A stretch of DNA of 35,815 nt from Moorena sp. SS36440bin_2 (GCA_011524395.1 WTKN01000259.1:1-35815); one strand, 5' to 3'. Positions 7,420 through 17,292 are shown, numbered from the stretch's first letter. Numbers and translations are program-made. The notes: generated by a model not told the origin, from the letters alone.

Positions 7420-8382
7420 ATGATTCGAGAGTTCATGAAGAGAAATTTTCGACACTTTAATGCAGCCGTGTGTGTTGAGGTGGCTGAAGGATGGGTGAAA
7501 CACCTGGAATCTGGTAATAAAATGTTTCTGACTATGGCTGGTGCCATGAGTACAGGAGAGTTGGGTATTTCTCTGGCTGAAATGATTCGCCAAGACAAGG
7601 TACATGCAATTTGCTGTACTGGAGCGAATCTTGAAGAGGATATCTTCAATCTGGTTGCCCACTCTAAATATAAGAGATTACCGGATTATCGTTCACTGAA
7701 ACCAGAAGAGGAAAAGGCTCTTTTTGAGTCCGGTATGAATCGAGTTACTGATACATGTATCCCTGAAGAAGAAGCGATGCTCAAAATTGATCGGCATATG
7801 CTGAAACTGTGGCAAGCAGCTGATCAATCTGGCCAAAGCTTTTTCCCATACGAGTTCATTTATCAACTTATTGAAAGTCAAGAGCTTAAAGACTCTTATG
7901 AAATTGATACTCGTGAATCATGGGTAATCGCAGCATGGCAGAAACAAATTCCTATTTTTGTTCCTGGATGGGAGGATTCAACTCTGGGAAATTCCTTTGT
8001 TTCTGAATTTATTAAAGGCAATATCAGTCGCTTAAATGTTGTGCGTAGCGGTCTTGAGCTGATGGTATTTCTTGTTAATTGGTATAAAGAAAATACTAGA
8101 TATTTTTCCATGGGATTCTTTCAAATTGGGGGTGGAATTGCTGGAGATTTTCCCATCTGCGTTGTGCCACTGATCCACCAGGATATCAAGGAAGACTGTA
8201 AGTTGTGGAGTTACTTCGCCCAAATTAGCGATTGTACCACCTCATACGGTTCCTACAGTGGCGCACTACCTAGTGAAAAGATTAGTTGGGGCAAACTTGA
8301 TACGGACACCCCTAGTTACGTGATTGAATCGGACGCATCAATTGTAGCTCCGCTGATTTTTAATTACGTCCTAGGTCACTAA
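7420..8382 (+). CDS. deoxyhypusine synthase family protein (possibly homospermidine synthase)
   Basis: 320 residues matching the deoxyhypusine synthase family: MFLTMAGAMSTGELGISLAE (35-54), CCTGANLEEDIFNLVAH (65-81), NRVTDTCIPEEEA (107-119) and the active-site segment SWGKLDTDTP (289-298), where K292 corresponds to the lysine that carries the aminobutyl intermediate. Eukaryal enzymes transfer the aminobutyl group of spermidine to eIF5A with NAD. Bacteria lack eIF5A, and bacterial relatives can transfer it to putrescine to make homospermidine, so a polyamine role is inferred. GAGG (7409-7412) lies seven bases before the ATG at 7420, and family proteins start near this MIREFMKRNF; the longer frame from 7267 is rejected. 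The TAA stop overlaps the first bases of the repeat at 8382. Confidence 0.85.
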   Translation: MIREFMKRNFRHFNAAVCVEVAEGWVKHLESGNKMFLTMAGAMSTGELGISLAEMIRQDKVHAICCTGANLEEDIFNLVAHSKYKRLPDYRSLKPEEEKALFESGMNRVTDTCIPEEEAMLKIDRHMLKLWQAADQSGQSFFPYEFIYQLIESQELKDSYEIDTRESWVIAAWQKQIPIFVPGWEDSTLGNSFVSEFIKGNISRLNVVRSGLELMVFLVNWYKENTRYFSMGFFQIGGGIAGDFPICVVPLIHQDIKEDCKLWSYFAQISDCTTSYGSYSGALPSEKISWGKLDTDTPSYVIESDASIVAPLIFNYVLGH

Positions 8383-8487
8383 TATCATGTCCGGTTGAAT
8401 ACTTACACGCTTGCGCCGAATTGAAGGCATTTAGCAGAAGTAAAGGAATAAGGTTTTTTTTTATCACTAATTATCCGGATATGATAT
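8382..8487. repeat. MITE-like element, TIR ATATCATGTCCGG
   Basis: ATATCATGTCCGG (8382-8394) pairs with CCGGATATGATAT (8475-8487) with 12 of 13 matches, enclosing a 106-bp non-coding segment. Its left end meets the stop codon of the preceding gene, so the 3' end of that gene may be repeat-derived. The remaining spacer to rpsD (8488-8756) shows no gene; the frame at 8498-8695 looks non-coding. Confidence 0.55.
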
Positions 8488-8756
8488 AAACCTAGAAGTG
8501 ATTATTTACGGTAGTTGCGTCAAAGCCTTTACCCCGCCTTCTTTCCTGAAGCGATCGCCTATGGGTTGGGTAGCGCTAATCCCGTTATATAGCACTAAGG
8601 TGGTTTGCAGTATAGAAATTTCCGTCGATAGGGCTATTGACCTAACACCTGCTGGAAATTTTCCCCATGGCAATTTCCTTCCTAATAAATTGTAAGATAA
8701 TAGTTTTGGGAAATCTTTAGTCAAAATAGTACACAAGATAGTACAGAGGAAGTTAT

Positions 8757-9365
8757 ATGTCCCGATATAGAGGCCCGCGTCTGCGGGTCGTTCGCCGTCT
8801 GGGTGATTTGCCCGGTTTAAGTCGTAAAACACCCCGCCGTGCCTATCCCCCTGGTCAACATGGTCAAAACCGTCGGAAACGCTCAGAATATGCGATCCGT
8901 CTCGAAGAAAAGCAGAAACTGCGCTATAACTACGGAGTGACTGAAAAGCAGTTAATTCGCTATGTCCGTAAAGCTCGTCGAGCCACCGGTTCCACTGGAC
9001 AAGCTTTGCTGCAACTGCTAGAAATGCGACTGGATAACACAGTCTTCCGCATGGGTATGGGAGGTACCATCCCAGCAGCTCGTCAGCTCGTGAATCACGG
9101 TCATGTTACTGTAAATGGTCAAGTAGTTAATATTGCTAGCTATCAGTGTCGCCCTGGCGATGTGATTGCGGTTAGAAACCGTGATCAATCCCGCCGTCTA
9201 GTAGAACGCAACTTGGAATTTCCTGGCTTAGCAAACCTTCCTAGCCATTTAGAGTTTGATAAGAACACCTTCACCGGGAAGGTGAATGGGGTTATTGATC
9301 GCGAATGGGTAGCATTACAAATTAACGAGCTACTGGTGGTTGAGTACTACTCCAGGAAAGTCTAA
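8757..9365 (+). CDS. rpsD: 30S ribosomal protein S4
   Basis: 202 residues, the usual length of bacterial S4. The N-terminal region [20 protein letters not shown] and [17 protein letters not shown] (about 31-47) is followed by the S4 RNA-binding domain from about residue 90 ([30 protein letters not shown]). S4 binds the 16S rRNA 5' domain early in small-subunit assembly and in some bacteria represses its own operon. AGAGGA (8745-8750) six bases before the ATG is a strong ribosome-binding site. It stands alone, as is typical in cyanobacteria where rpsD is outside the S13-S11-rpoA cluster. Confidence 0.97.
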   Translation: MSRYRGPRLRVVRRLGDLPGLSRKTPRRAYPPGQHGQNRRKRSEYAIRLEEKQKLRYNYGVTEKQLIRYVRKARRATGSTGQALLQLLEMRLDNTVFRMGMGGTIPAARQLVNHGHVTVNGQVVNIASYQCRPGDVIAVRNRDQSRRLVERNLEFPGLANLPSHLEFDKNTFTGKVNGVIDREWVALQINELLVVEYYSRKV

Positions 9366-9670
9366 CCCGGGTTGAAGGTTAACAGGTTTAAGGTTAACAG
9401 GTTTAAGGTTAACAGGTTTAAGGTTAACAAGTTGAAGGTTGACAACCGTTGAAAGTTAACAGGTTGTTCGCCTGTGGCGTTCCCATAGGGTAGGTTGAAG
9501 GTTATAATCTGGAACCTACTAACCTGTAACCTGCTAACCTGCAACCTTGGCCTTTGGCCACGCGTGGGCGAACAACCTTCAACCTAAATAACCTTGCCCT
9601 TTGGCCACGCGTGCGCGTTCAACCTGACTAACCTGTAACCTGCTAACCTGCTAACCTGTAACCTAAAAAA
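9366..9670. repeat. GGTTAACAGGTTTAA repeat array with GGCCACGCGTG modules
   Basis: Fills the convergent gap between rpsD and moaA. The 15-mer GTTAACAGGTTTAAG occurs in tandem at 9378, 9393, 9408 and, imperfectly, 9423. AACCTGYAACCTGCTAACC-type units follow, with two CCTTGGCCTTTGGCCACGCG modules (about 9544-9565 and 9592-9612). No gene is seen. Confidence 0.8.
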
Positions 9671-10672
9671 CTATCCGCCAATTTGTGACATCGTCCTTGT
9701 ATATGAACTATCAGTACCAGAGTCTCTCTCCTTGAAGTTGATTTCTGGTTTAATCATCAGCAACTGTCTGACCTGCTCTCTTAAGTCAGCGGTATCAACG
9801 CCGCTGCGTAGAGCAGTTTTTAAGTCAACTTGACCTTGTTCATTAAGTAGGCAGGGACGCAGCCAACCATCAGCAGATAGACGCATTCGATTGCAGCGAT
9901 CGCAAAAACATTCTGACATCTGACTAATAAATCCCAGGGTGCCCTTGGCACCAGGAATCTGGAACACATCAGCTGGGCCATTACCCCGGACACTCGATTC
10001 TATCAAACCCCAGCTTTCGCGAATCCGCTGCCGTAATTCTTCCGAAGGTATCCACGCCCGCTCACCAAATAGCTGGGAGTTCCCGATGGGCATAAACTCG
10101 ATAAATCGAACGTGCCAGGAGCGGTCAATAGTTAGAGCAGCTAAATCCAGCACTTCCTGGTCATTAGTTCCTGGAATTACCACCACATTCAGCTTTAACG
10201 GGTCAAATCCAACCTGATGGGCAGCTTTTATCCCTTCCCAAGTCTGTTCCCAGCGCGAACGTCCCCGATTGCCAATAATTTTGTCAAATGTCTCTCGATT
10301 TAGGGAGTCCAGACTAATATTAATCCGCCGTAAACCCCCCTGGTAGAGTTCCTTTGCCATACCAGCCAGTAAAAAGGCATTGGTAGTCATCGCTAAATCT
10401 TGTGTTTCCGGTAAAGATGCGATCGCTCTAACTAACTCCACTACACCTGGACGCAATAGGGGTTCACCTCCCGTGAGGCGAAACTTTCTAAACCCTACCG
10501 GGATAAACACCTCCTTGAGCAGAGTCAGCAGTTCTTGATCAGTGAGTAATTCTTGCCGTAGGATATAGTCAAGCTCTGCTCCTTGAGGCATACAGTACTG
10601 ACAACGGAAATTGCAGCGGTCAATCAAGCTAATCCGGAGATAGTCTACAGTATTCATCATTGCTGGAACCAT
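9671..10672 (-). CDS. moaA: GTP 3',8-cyclase (molybdenum cofactor biosynthesis protein A)
   Basis: Radical SAM enzyme that rearranges GTP to 3',8-cyclo-7,8-dihydro-GTP, the first step of molybdopterin synthesis with MoaC. The N-terminal cluster motif CNFRCQYC gives C20, C24 and C27. LTGGEP (65-70) is the SAM-binding GGEP motif. The second [4Fe-4S] site is [18 protein letters not shown] (C256, C259, C273). The protein ends in Gly-Gly (SQIGG), the conserved tail needed for catalysis. Length of 333 is normal. The start is uncertain: ATG codons at residues 1, 5 and 6 are all possible and none has a good ribosome-binding site; family alignment favours residues 5 or 6. No other moa gene is in the window. 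Confidence 0.95.
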   Translation of the reverse strand: MVPAMMNTVDYLRISLIDRCNFRCQYCMPQGAELDYILRQELLTDQELLTLLKEVFIPVGFRKFRLTGGEPLLRPGVVELVRAIASLPETQDLAMTTNAFLLAGMAKELYQGGLRRINISLDSLNRETFDKIIGNRGRSRWEQTWEGIKAAHQVGFDPLKLNVVVIPGTNDQEVLDLAALTIDRSWHVRFIEFMPIGNSQLFGERAWIPSEELRQRIRESWGLIESSVRGNGPADVFQIPGAKGTLGFISQMSECFCDRCNRMRLSADGWLRPCLLNEQGQVDLKTALRSGVDTADLREQVRQLLMIKPEINFKERDSGTDSSYTRTMSQIGG

Positions 10673-10915
10673 CGGGTTTCAAACAGTTTTGGTAATAGGT
10701 TATATCTATTCCGGAATAAGTCCCTCAGCCCTTGTAGCTAATGCTATGCAGCATCTCTTTCCAAGAATCCAGTGATACTGCAACGGTCAGGGTGCATTCC
10801 TTTTCTTGCAAAGCCTATTCTGTGACCCTCAAGGGATTGTCACAATTACTGACTCATGGTTTACTGCCCTACCTAAAATCAAGAAGAAACTACCAGTATC
10901 CTAGATTTAGGGGCA

Positions 10916-11821
10916 ATGACCGATAAACCAGATTTTCTTCTATACGCACAACACGGATGGGCGGATACCTCTAAAGCGATCGCAAGCCTTGCCCAATCCA
11001 TAGCCACATCCCGCACTGCCATCATTGCTCCCGATCTTGGTTGGTTCAAAACCTGGCTCTGGATAGAACCCCTAATCAACCAACTCGAACACATCGTCTT
11101 AGATACCATTGTCACATATCCCCAAACACCAATCCGAATTATTGGTCATTCCATGGGTGGCTTAATTTGGCTAGAACTCCTCAGCCGTCACCAAGACTGG
11201 TGGTCACAAGTAGAATCCTTAGTGTTGATTGGTTCTCCTATTGGTGGTGCAGATCTAGCTAGAATTATTGACCCCTTGGGCATTGGTATTGGTATCGCAA
11301 AGGATTTAGGTATCAACCGCCGACAACTAGCAGAGTCCATTGGCGCAGTGATTCCCACATTAGTAATAGCGGGTGATAGTGATCACGGTAGCGACGGTAC
11401 GATTACAATACAGACAACCAAGTTTTCTCCTAGTCAATTCGTTTGTTTACCTAATCTGCGTCATGCTGCTCTCAAAAATCATCCGTTAGTCGCAGCAGAA
11501 ATCCAGAAATTTTGGACGAATCCAGTTATCACACAATCTCCTCCACCAGGAGACTTTATTACTAGCTTAATTCAACAATTACACTCAGTCCCAGGTATGA
11601 CTGATGGTCATGGTCGAAATTTTCACCGAGCCAAGACCTATATAACATTTAAAAATGGCATTTCCATTCGGAGTTGGCAGAATCCTTTACTAATACACCA
11701 TGTATTTGTAGCTAGCCCTGAAGGAAACTGTCTCTACAGTGGTTTTGTAGGTTGGATACATACTCAAGCGTTATATCAAACCCTTGGGAATATCGCAAAG
11801 GCAACAGGGAGTAGTGAGTAG
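10916..11821 (+). CDS. alpha/beta hydrolase fold protein
   Basis: 301 residues. The nucleophile elbow is GHSMG (77-81, S79), after a strand IRIIG; the early HG pair (AQHGW, 11-15) supplies an oxyanion-hole region. The acid is probably D154 or D156 in IAGDSDHGSD, and the base H183 in NLRHAALKNHP. This makes a lipase/esterase-type triad, but the natural substrate is not evident. AGGGG lies only two bases before the ATG, closer than ideal. The last 100 residues (from about 205) are not part of a minimal hydrolase fold. It may be co-transcribed with cbiD, which starts 54 bp downstream, though no functional link to cobalamin synthesis is apparent. Confidence 0.75.
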   Translation: MTDKPDFLLYAQHGWADTSKAIASLAQSIATSRTAIIAPDLGWFKTWLWIEPLINQLEHIVLDTIVTYPQTPIRIIGHSMGGLIWLELLSRHQDWWSQVESLVLIGSPIGGADLARIIDPLGIGIGIAKDLGINRRQLAESIGAVIPTLVIAGDSDHGSDGTITIQTTKFSPSQFVCLPNLRHAALKNHPLVAAEIQKFWTNPVITQSPPPGDFITSLIQQLHSVPGMTDGHGRNFHRAKTYITFKNGISIRSWQNPLLIHHVFVASPEGNCLYSGFVGWIHTQALYQTLGNIAKATGSSE

Positions 11822-11875
11822 CGATGCATAGGTGAAACTGCTATAACTAAGCGATCGCAAATTTCACATGGCTTA

Positions 11876-13021
11876 ATGACTACCTCCCTACCTAAATCTG
11901 GATATACCTTACCCGTATTCGCCTGTGCCTCAGCCATAGCCGCCCTCCATCAGTTACGCAACGATCAACCCTTGGAAACAGTTTCAGTGGACTTAATTAA
12001 CCCTCCTGAAACCCCAGACATTCCCATTGAGCAAGTGGCTAGAATTCGAGAAGGGGTAGCGCTAGCTATCACTCACTCTAACCCTGGTGATAACCTTGAC
12101 CTTACCCGTAATACCCCGATTTGGGCAGTCGTAGAATGGGGTTCCTCGGAGCAAACTGAATCGATACAGTTATTGGGGGGTGAAGGAATTGGACGACAAA
12201 TCAATGCCGGAGGTAAACCAGCCATCTATGCTTACGCGGAGAAACTATTGCACCATAACTTGAGTTGTCTGCTAGCACCCTCAGAGAAAATTCAGGTGAC
12301 GATTATCTTGCCGGAAGGGCGGAAGTTGGGACAGCGTACTTCTAATTCGGCCTTTGGTGTAGTAGAAGGACTTTCCCTACTAGGAACTACTGGCATTTCC
12401 CAGCCTCTGAGTGCTCCTGGTCAATTAGCTGCTTACCAGGAGGAATTAAAAGCAAAAGCCAGCAAATTACTAAAAGAGCAAGCCTCCTCACATTCGACAA
12501 CACTAGTATTCTGTGTCGGAGAAAATGGCTTAGATTTGGCGCGAACCTTGGGGATTAATCCCGAGCGGCTGGTTAAAACAGCCAATTGGCTCGGACCGTT
12601 GTTGGTAGCAGCTGGGTACTCCCAGGTGCCAGAAATCTTGTTATTTGGCTATCATGGTAAGTTAATTAAACTGGCTGGAGGAATTTTTCACACTCACCAC
12701 CACCTAGCTGATGGACGACTGGAAATTCTCACTGCTCACTGTGCGCAGTTAGGAGTACCAAACCCACTAATCAGGCAAGTATTTGGCAGTCAAACTACTG
12801 AAGCTGCTCTCAATTGTCTGCGTCAATGGGATCAGACTCAGGGCACTGATTGGGTAAATCAGGTTTATCATGCGATCGCATTGACCATTGACCAACGCTG
12901 CTTTGACTACATCCGCAAACACAGTGAGCAGCATATCCAGGTAGGCTCTGTATTGTTCGATCGCGATCGCAAGATTATAGTTACCAGTCCCACAGGTGGC
13001 ACATTATTTTCAAATTTGTGA
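11876..13021 (+). CDS. cbiD: cobalt-precorrin-5B C1-methyltransferase
   Basis: Methylates C-1 of cobalt-precorrin-5B using S-adenosylmethionine in the anaerobic (early cobalt) route to cobalamin. The 381-residue sequence has the CbiD hallmarks: SGYTLPVFACASAIAAL near the N-terminus, ARIREGVALAITHSNPGDN (54-72), and RTSNSAFGVVEGLSLLGTTG (154-173) ahead of SQPLSAPGQL. FGYHGKLIKLAGGIFHTHHH lies at about 257-276, with a histidine-rich stretch. Placement just before guaA is a common order in cyanobacteria. No clear ribosome-binding site precedes the ATG. A strong hairpin begins 19 bp after the stop. Confidence 0.92.
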   Translation: MTTSLPKSGYTLPVFACASAIAALHQLRNDQPLETVSVDLINPPETPDIPIEQVARIREGVALAITHSNPGDNLDLTRNTPIWAVVEWGSSEQTESIQLLGGEGIGRQINAGGKPAIYAYAEKLLHHNLSCLLAPSEKIQVTIILPEGRKLGQRTSNSAFGVVEGLSLLGTTGISQPLSAPGQLAAYQEELKAKASKLLKEQASSHSTTLVFCVGENGLDLARTLGINPERLVKTANWLGPLLVAAGYSQVPEILLFGYHGKLIKLAGGIFHTHHHLADGRLEILTAHCAQLGVPNPLIRQVFGSQTTEAALNCLRQWDQTQGTDWVNQVYHAIALTIDQRCFDYIRKHSEQHIQVGSVLFDRDRKIIVTSPTGGTLFSNL

Positions 13022-13039
13022 TAAATTTTTATAAATCTT

Positions 13040-13081
13040 CATACATTGGGGGGCGGATCTTGTAGCCGAACCCAATGTATG
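13040..13081. terminator. strong 11-bp hairpin after cbiD
   Basis: CATACATTGGG (13040-13050) pairs perfectly with CCCAATGTATG (13071-13081) around 20 nt. It starts 19 bp after the cbiD stop. No T-run follows, so it may act as an mRNA-stabilising or attenuating structure or be part of the next structured region. Confidence 0.4.
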
Positions 13082-13099
13082 ATAAATTAACCTGATTAT

Positions 13100-13380
13100 C
13101 AGCTGAAACTTCGGATTTCAGGACATATAAACTGAAACCCTGAAAAATCTCCTGACTAGAAGTCACGAGAGTGTCAACAGACATACCACTGCCAGGCAGG
13201 TCTATGAAGTGCGTGTGGGAGTGGAAACTGACATAACCGTAAACAGATAGAGTTCTGTATCGTCGATGAGAGTCTACGACTCAGACTAACTGGTTAATGC
13301 CAGCGCTACCATCTACATCAAAGTGTTGGGGCGTTGAAGGATTAATTTACGGAAACCATCAGCTTTCAACCTATCTGTTC
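13100..13380 (+). ncRNA. hairpin-rich leader or RNA upstream of guaA; possible group II intron 5' fragment
   Basis: About 280 bp with no reading frame but several local hairpins: CTGAAA-CTTCGGA-TTTCAG, TGACT-AGA-AGTCA (about 13153-13165) and CTGG-TTAATG-CCAG near 13289. GTGCG at 13209 matches the 5' consensus of group II introns. The following text (AACTGACATAACCGT, TGGTTAATGCCAGCG, TTGGGGCGTTGAAGG) looks to me like domain I of such introns, from memory only. No domain V or VI and no reverse transcriptase is present, so if it is an intron it is a 5' remnant. A guaA leader or an independent small RNA are alternatives. Confidence 0.3.
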
Positions 13381-13451
13381 ATAGCAATTAATTTATGCTG
13401 CCCAGAAGCACACCTAGGCAGCGACCTGTTCGTACATTCACACAACTAAAC

Positions 13452-15095
13452 ATGACGAACACAGCAGTAACCCTAAGGACCAACAAACTATCTTACCAGA
13501 AAGAGGCATTGCCTGTAGCCTCTCTAGGAGAGCAGTTGAATCGCCAGATGATTGTGATTCTGGACTTCGGCTCTCAATACTCGGAACTGATTGCTCGTCG
13601 CATTCGCGAGACTAACGTTTACTCCGAGGTACTATCCTATCAGACCACAGCTCAACAGCTACAGCAGCTTCATCCCCAGGGCATCATTCTATCTGGAGGT
13701 CCTAATTCCGTCTATGACGATGGAGCTCCCCTATGTGACCCAGAAATTTGGAATCTCGGTATACCCGTGCTAGGGGTTTGCTATGGGATGCAGTTGATGG
13801 TGCAACAACTAGGTGGAACAGTCACCAGGGCAAAAAAAGCTGAGTATGGCAAAGCCGCCTTACTAATTGATCACCCCACTGACTTACTGAGCAATGTGCG
13901 AGACCACTCAACCATGTGGATGAGCCACGGAGATTCCTGTGTGACCTTGCCAGATGGCTTTGAAGTCCTTGCCCATACTAAGAATACCCCTTGTGCTACC
14001 ATTGCTAACTATCAGAAAAAACTTTATGGCGTGCAATTCCATCCAGAGGTTGTGCATTCAACCGATGGTCTTGCCCTAATCCGTAACTTTGTTTACAACA
14101 TCTGCGAGTGTGAACCCACTTGGACCACTGCTGCTTTTATCGAGGAAGCGATTCGAGAAGTGCGTGCCAAGGTAGGGGACAAACGGGTTCTGCTGGCTCT
14201 GTCTGGTGGAGTAGATTCCTCTACCCTTGCTTTCTTACTCCATCGCGCAATTGGGGATAAACTAACTTGTATGTTTATTGACCAAGGCTTCATGCGCAAA
14301 GGTGAGCCAGAGCAGTTGGTGAAGCTATTTGAGGAAGAATTTTGTATTCGAGTAGAGTATGTGAGCGCTCGCGATCGCTTTTTGGATCGCCTTGCTGGTG
14401 TCACTGACCCAGAAGAAAAGCGTCGCCGCATCGGTCACGAATTCATTCGCGTCTTTGAAGAAGAATCCCAGCGTCTTGGTCCATTTGATTATTTAGCTCA
14501 GGGTACCCTCTATCCCGATGTGATTGAATCAGCCCATACCAACGTTGATCCCAAAACCGGTGAGCGGGTAGCTGTGAAAATCAAGAGCCATCACAATGTC
14601 GGAGGCTTACCCAAAAACCTGCGCTTCAAGTTAGTAGAACCATTACGCAAGCTATTTAAAGACGAAGTGCGCCAACTCGGTCGTGACCTCCGCTTGCCAG
14701 AAGCGATTGTGCGCCGACATCCCTTCCCTGGACCAGGATTGGCGATTCGCATCATTGGTGAAGTGACCTCAGAACGCTTGAATATTCTGCGAGATGCTGA
14801 TTTCATCGTTCGAGATGAAATTCGCCGACAGGGAATGTATAACGACTTTTGGCAAGCCTTTGCCGTGTTGCTCCCAATACGCAGTGTCGGAGTAATGGGG
14901 GACAAGCGCACTTACGCTCATCCGATTGTATTGCGCTTTGTTTCCAGTGAAGATGGTATGACCGCTGACTGGTCACGAGTACCTTATGACTTACTTGAAA
15001 CTATTTCCAACCGCATTGTTAATGAAGTTAAGGGAGTTAATCGGGTAGTCTATGATATTACCTCTAAACCTCCTGGAACCATAGAGTGGGAATAG
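13452..15095 (+). CDS. guaA: GMP synthase (glutamine-hydrolysing)
   Basis: Converts XMP to GMP using glutamine and ATP. The class I amidotransferase domain comes first: [15 protein letters not shown] (36-50), GVCYGMQL with nucleophile C110, and GVQFHPEV with H197 and E199. The ATP-pyrophosphatase domain follows with the P-loop SGGVDSS at 251-257. The C-terminal dimerisation domain ends KPPGTIEWE, the usual GuaA terminus. The start is set at the ATG of MTNTAVTL, giving 547 residues; the in-frame ATG at 13395 adds 19 residues that read like leader DNA. Neither start has a clear ribosome-binding site. The upstream region is hairpin-rich, and a heptamer array follows the stop. Confidence 0.97.
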   Translation: MTNTAVTLRTNKLSYQKEALPVASLGEQLNRQMIVILDFGSQYSELIARRIRETNVYSEVLSYQTTAQQLQQLHPQGIILSGGPNSVYDDGAPLCDPEIWNLGIPVLGVCYGMQLMVQQLGGTVTRAKKAEYGKAALLIDHPTDLLSNVRDHSTMWMSHGDSCVTLPDGFEVLAHTKNTPCATIANYQKKLYGVQFHPEVVHSTDGLALIRNFVYNICECEPTWTTAAFIEEAIREVRAKVGDKRVLLALSGGVDSSTLAFLLHRAIGDKLTCMFIDQGFMRKGEPEQLVKLFEEEFCIRVEYVSARDRFLDRLAGVTDPEEKRRRIGHEFIRVFEEESQRLGPFDYLAQGTLYPDVIESAHTNVDPKTGERVAVKIKSHHNVGGLPKNLRFKLVEPLRKLFKDEVRQLGRDLRLPEAIVRRHPFPGPGLAIRIIGEVTSERLNILRDADFIVRDEIRRQGMYNDFWQAFAVLLPIRSVGVMGDKRTYAHPIVLRFVSSEDGMTADWSRVPYDLLETISNRIVNEVKGVNRVVYDITSKPPGTIEWE

Positions 15096-15107
15096 TTTCT
15101 TCAAAGG

Positions 15108-15142
15108 GTGATTAGTGATTAGTGATTAGTGATTAGTGATTA
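15108..15142. repeat. GTGATTA heptamer array after guaA
   Basis: About five consecutive units of GTGATTA start 13 bp after the guaA stop. The array lies between the stop and the hairpin at 15189. Confidence 0.8.
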
Positions 15143-15188
15143 ACCATTGTTAATTGGTCAAATGACTAATCACTAAACAACATAATAA

Positions 15189-15221
15189 AACCGAAGTTTC
15201 ACTAAACTGGAAACTTCGGTT
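15189..15221 (-). terminator. intrinsic terminator of the PEP-CTERM gene
   Basis: AACCGAAGTTTC (15189-15200) pairs perfectly over 12 bp with GAAACTTCGGTT (15210-15221) around a 9-nt loop. On the reverse strand the stem is followed by TTTTATTATG, a good U-tract, 40 bp past the PEP-CTERM gene stop. On the forward strand a weaker tract follows, so it may also help end guaA transcripts. Confidence 0.75.
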
Positions 15222-15261
15222 AATACACTATGGCAAAAGCAATATTAAATAATAATAATTA

Positions 15262-15975
15262 TCAACTCTTCCTATTCCGTTTTGTTTGTGTCAACAACCC
15301 CAGTCCTACCAAACCAAGACCGATAACACTGGTAGGCTCTGGCACCGACTGATACTCGTAGGTCAATGTAACTTCCCCTGCTACGTCTGTCTGGAACCCA
15401 GAAAGCAAATTGCCCGCACCCGTTACTGTGGAAGTACCAAGGGCTGTGAATATCAACTCCTGGTCTCCAGATCCTACAAAGTAACTCAACTCAGAGTCTT
15501 CAGACATAAATGTATTAGTGGTGCGATCCTGAGCGGTACGCTCAGGCAATGTGATTCCTGAAGAGCCTGCGTAATCAAGTACACCGTCATAGCTAGAGAG
15601 ATCAACCTTTTCTGAAACTAGAGGTATCACTTCAACTAGGGTAATATCAGGTTCACTCAAGATTAAGCCAATTTTAGATGCCAGATCCAAGGTTACTGTG
15701 CTCGCAGAGGCCTCCATGTTTTCCGTACGGGCATTTCCCTGGACAAATCCGACTAGGTCAATCGTGACACTTTCGAGAGTCCCCAAAGCCTCATCAAATT
15801 TGGGAAGAATGAAAAATGTATCAACACTTGTCGGTTGCCATTCAATGCTCTGAGTATGGGTGATACTAGCTGCATTAGCTGCACCAGTAGTAGTCAACAT
15901 ACCAGCCAAAGTAGTGGCAGTAGTTGCTAAAAATACTTTTAGACGGGAATAGGTCTTTACAGTGGATTGAGTCAT
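15262..15975 (-). CDS. exported PEP-CTERM protein (choice-of-anchor E-like)
   Basis: 237 residues with a clear signal peptide (basic start, hydrophobic VFLATTATTLAGMLTTTGAANA, cut probably after ANA at about residue 35). The C-terminal sorting signal is VPEPTSVIGLGLVGLGLLTQ then TKRNRKS: a Pro-Glu-Pro motif, a hydrophobic helix and a basic tail, recognised by exosortase-type systems. The body is beta-rich and Thr/Ser/Asp-rich, resembling the choice-of-anchor E domain, with no catalytic motif. It is probably an extracellular or cell-surface matrix protein. The exosortase must be encoded elsewhere. A strong terminator follows. Function beyond surface export is unknown. Confidence 0.8.
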   Translation of the reverse strand: MTQSTVKTYSRLKVFLATTATTLAGMLTTTGAANAASITHTQSIEWQPTSVDTFFILPKFDEALGTLESVTIDLVGFVQGNARTENMEASASTVTLDLASKIGLILSEPDITLVEVIPLVSEKVDLSSYDGVLDYAGSSGITLPERTAQDRTTNTFMSEDSELSYFVGSGDQELIFTALGTSTVTGAGNLLSGFQTDVAGEVTLTYEYQSVPEPTSVIGLGLVGLGLLTQTKRNRKS

Positions 15976-16671
15976 GGTAGTAACGAGTGATTAGGGTCTT
16001 ATGGTCATATCTCTGTAAATGTCACTCCAACTTCCGATTTAGCTGGAGAGCTAATTTGTGTCTCTTTGAGCTAAGCAACTCTAGCGATCGCATAAATTGC
16101 CTGATTTCCGACAAAAAGCTTAAAATTTAGGAATTACCACCAGTTGTAAGGGTTTGTCAGTATAGATGCGGTTAAGCGGTTAAGTAGTAGAATAAAATTA
16201 AAGTAAACTGTTAAGAAAAGGTAACTTCGGACAAGGCAACACGAAACAGAGAGGGATTCAATGCCTTGACAATTCTTGACAACGTTAACTTTATTTATTT
16301 TCAGGTACTTACCACTAGGACTCTGTTGACCTTGCAAAACCAGCTCAACAAACTTATAAAAGCTGACCATAATAGTGATGCAATTGGAAGAGCAAACTGT
16401 GATTTTATCGGATAGCCATAGGGTTGTTCATGGTAGCTCAATCAGTTAATTCCAATTTTTTTTGTCTATAAATTTATCGTAGAAACCTCATGTTTTTCAT
16501 CAGGTTTAAATTAAGCTTAAAATGTATTTTTAATGTAGATTTTTTGTATAAATACTTTTTGTACAAAATCCGTATTGATAATCCCTTTATTTTTAGGGCT
16601 ATAACTTTACATCTTATTTATAAAGTAAACCTTATCCCAATTTGATTTATTCGAGCTACAGATGGTGAGGA

Positions 16672-16760
16672 GGTTAAAGGTTACAGGTTAAAGGTTACAG
16701 GTTAAAGGTTGCCGATTATCCCTTACAGGTTGCCGGTTATAGATTAAAGGTTACAGGTTA
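16672..16760. repeat. GGTTAAAGGTTACA repeat array
   Basis: AGGTTAAAGGTTAC recurs in near-tandem 14-bp steps, then degenerates (TTACAGGTTGCCGGTTATAG). It is the same style as the array behind rpsD. Confidence 0.7.
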
Positions 16761-16918
16761 TATCAAATCTGATCGCATCGGAATTGTTTACAACTTGCAT
16801 TTGCCTCAATTAACTCTCTTCCCATCCACCCATCTCTCCATCAATGTTTACAATTAATATGTAAACTGAAATGCTATTACCAGGTTACTAGGTTGCTAGG
16901 TTAAAAGTTATCTTCTGA

Positions 16919-16975
16919 ACCTTGGCCTTAAGGCCGTAGGCCACGCTACGCGATTAGCCACGCTACGCGCACAAG
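16919..16975. repeat. GGCCACGCTACGCG / GCGATTAGCC module block
   Basis: Reads CCTTGGCCTTAAGGCCGTAG, then GCCACGCTAC, GCGATTAGCC (16950-16959) and ACGCTACGCG (16960-16969). The last two modules are the ones found, in reverse and with a 9-bp centre between them, in the insertion that splits the NACHT gene at 2301-2326. Confidence 0.75.
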
Positions 16976-17292
16976 CAAATAAGCTTCAACCTGGAATTTA
17001 TACCTGGTGTGTTCATGTTCAAGTATGGGTCAATAGTTAACTGATTATTTTTTATTTATAAGTATTTGTATATAAGTTAATTATAAAAATGGGGTGAACA
17101 AGATAAAGTCCACTTCTTAATTGGCAAGAATAAATAAATTAGCTTAGATCCCAACTGCTCTATTCCCACTTCCGCTTTTACCCTCCTGGTAGGGGTTAGG
17201 GGTGGGTTCCTGTTCCCTAAAAACCCATAAATATGTACTTAAAAACTCGCAAACCCCTATACTTTGTAAATTTACGAATTAATACCATTAAG

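Noticed and set aside
16134-16370. 78-codon reverse frame in the large spacer
   Set aside because: AT-rich DNA, no ribosome-binding site and no recognisable motif.
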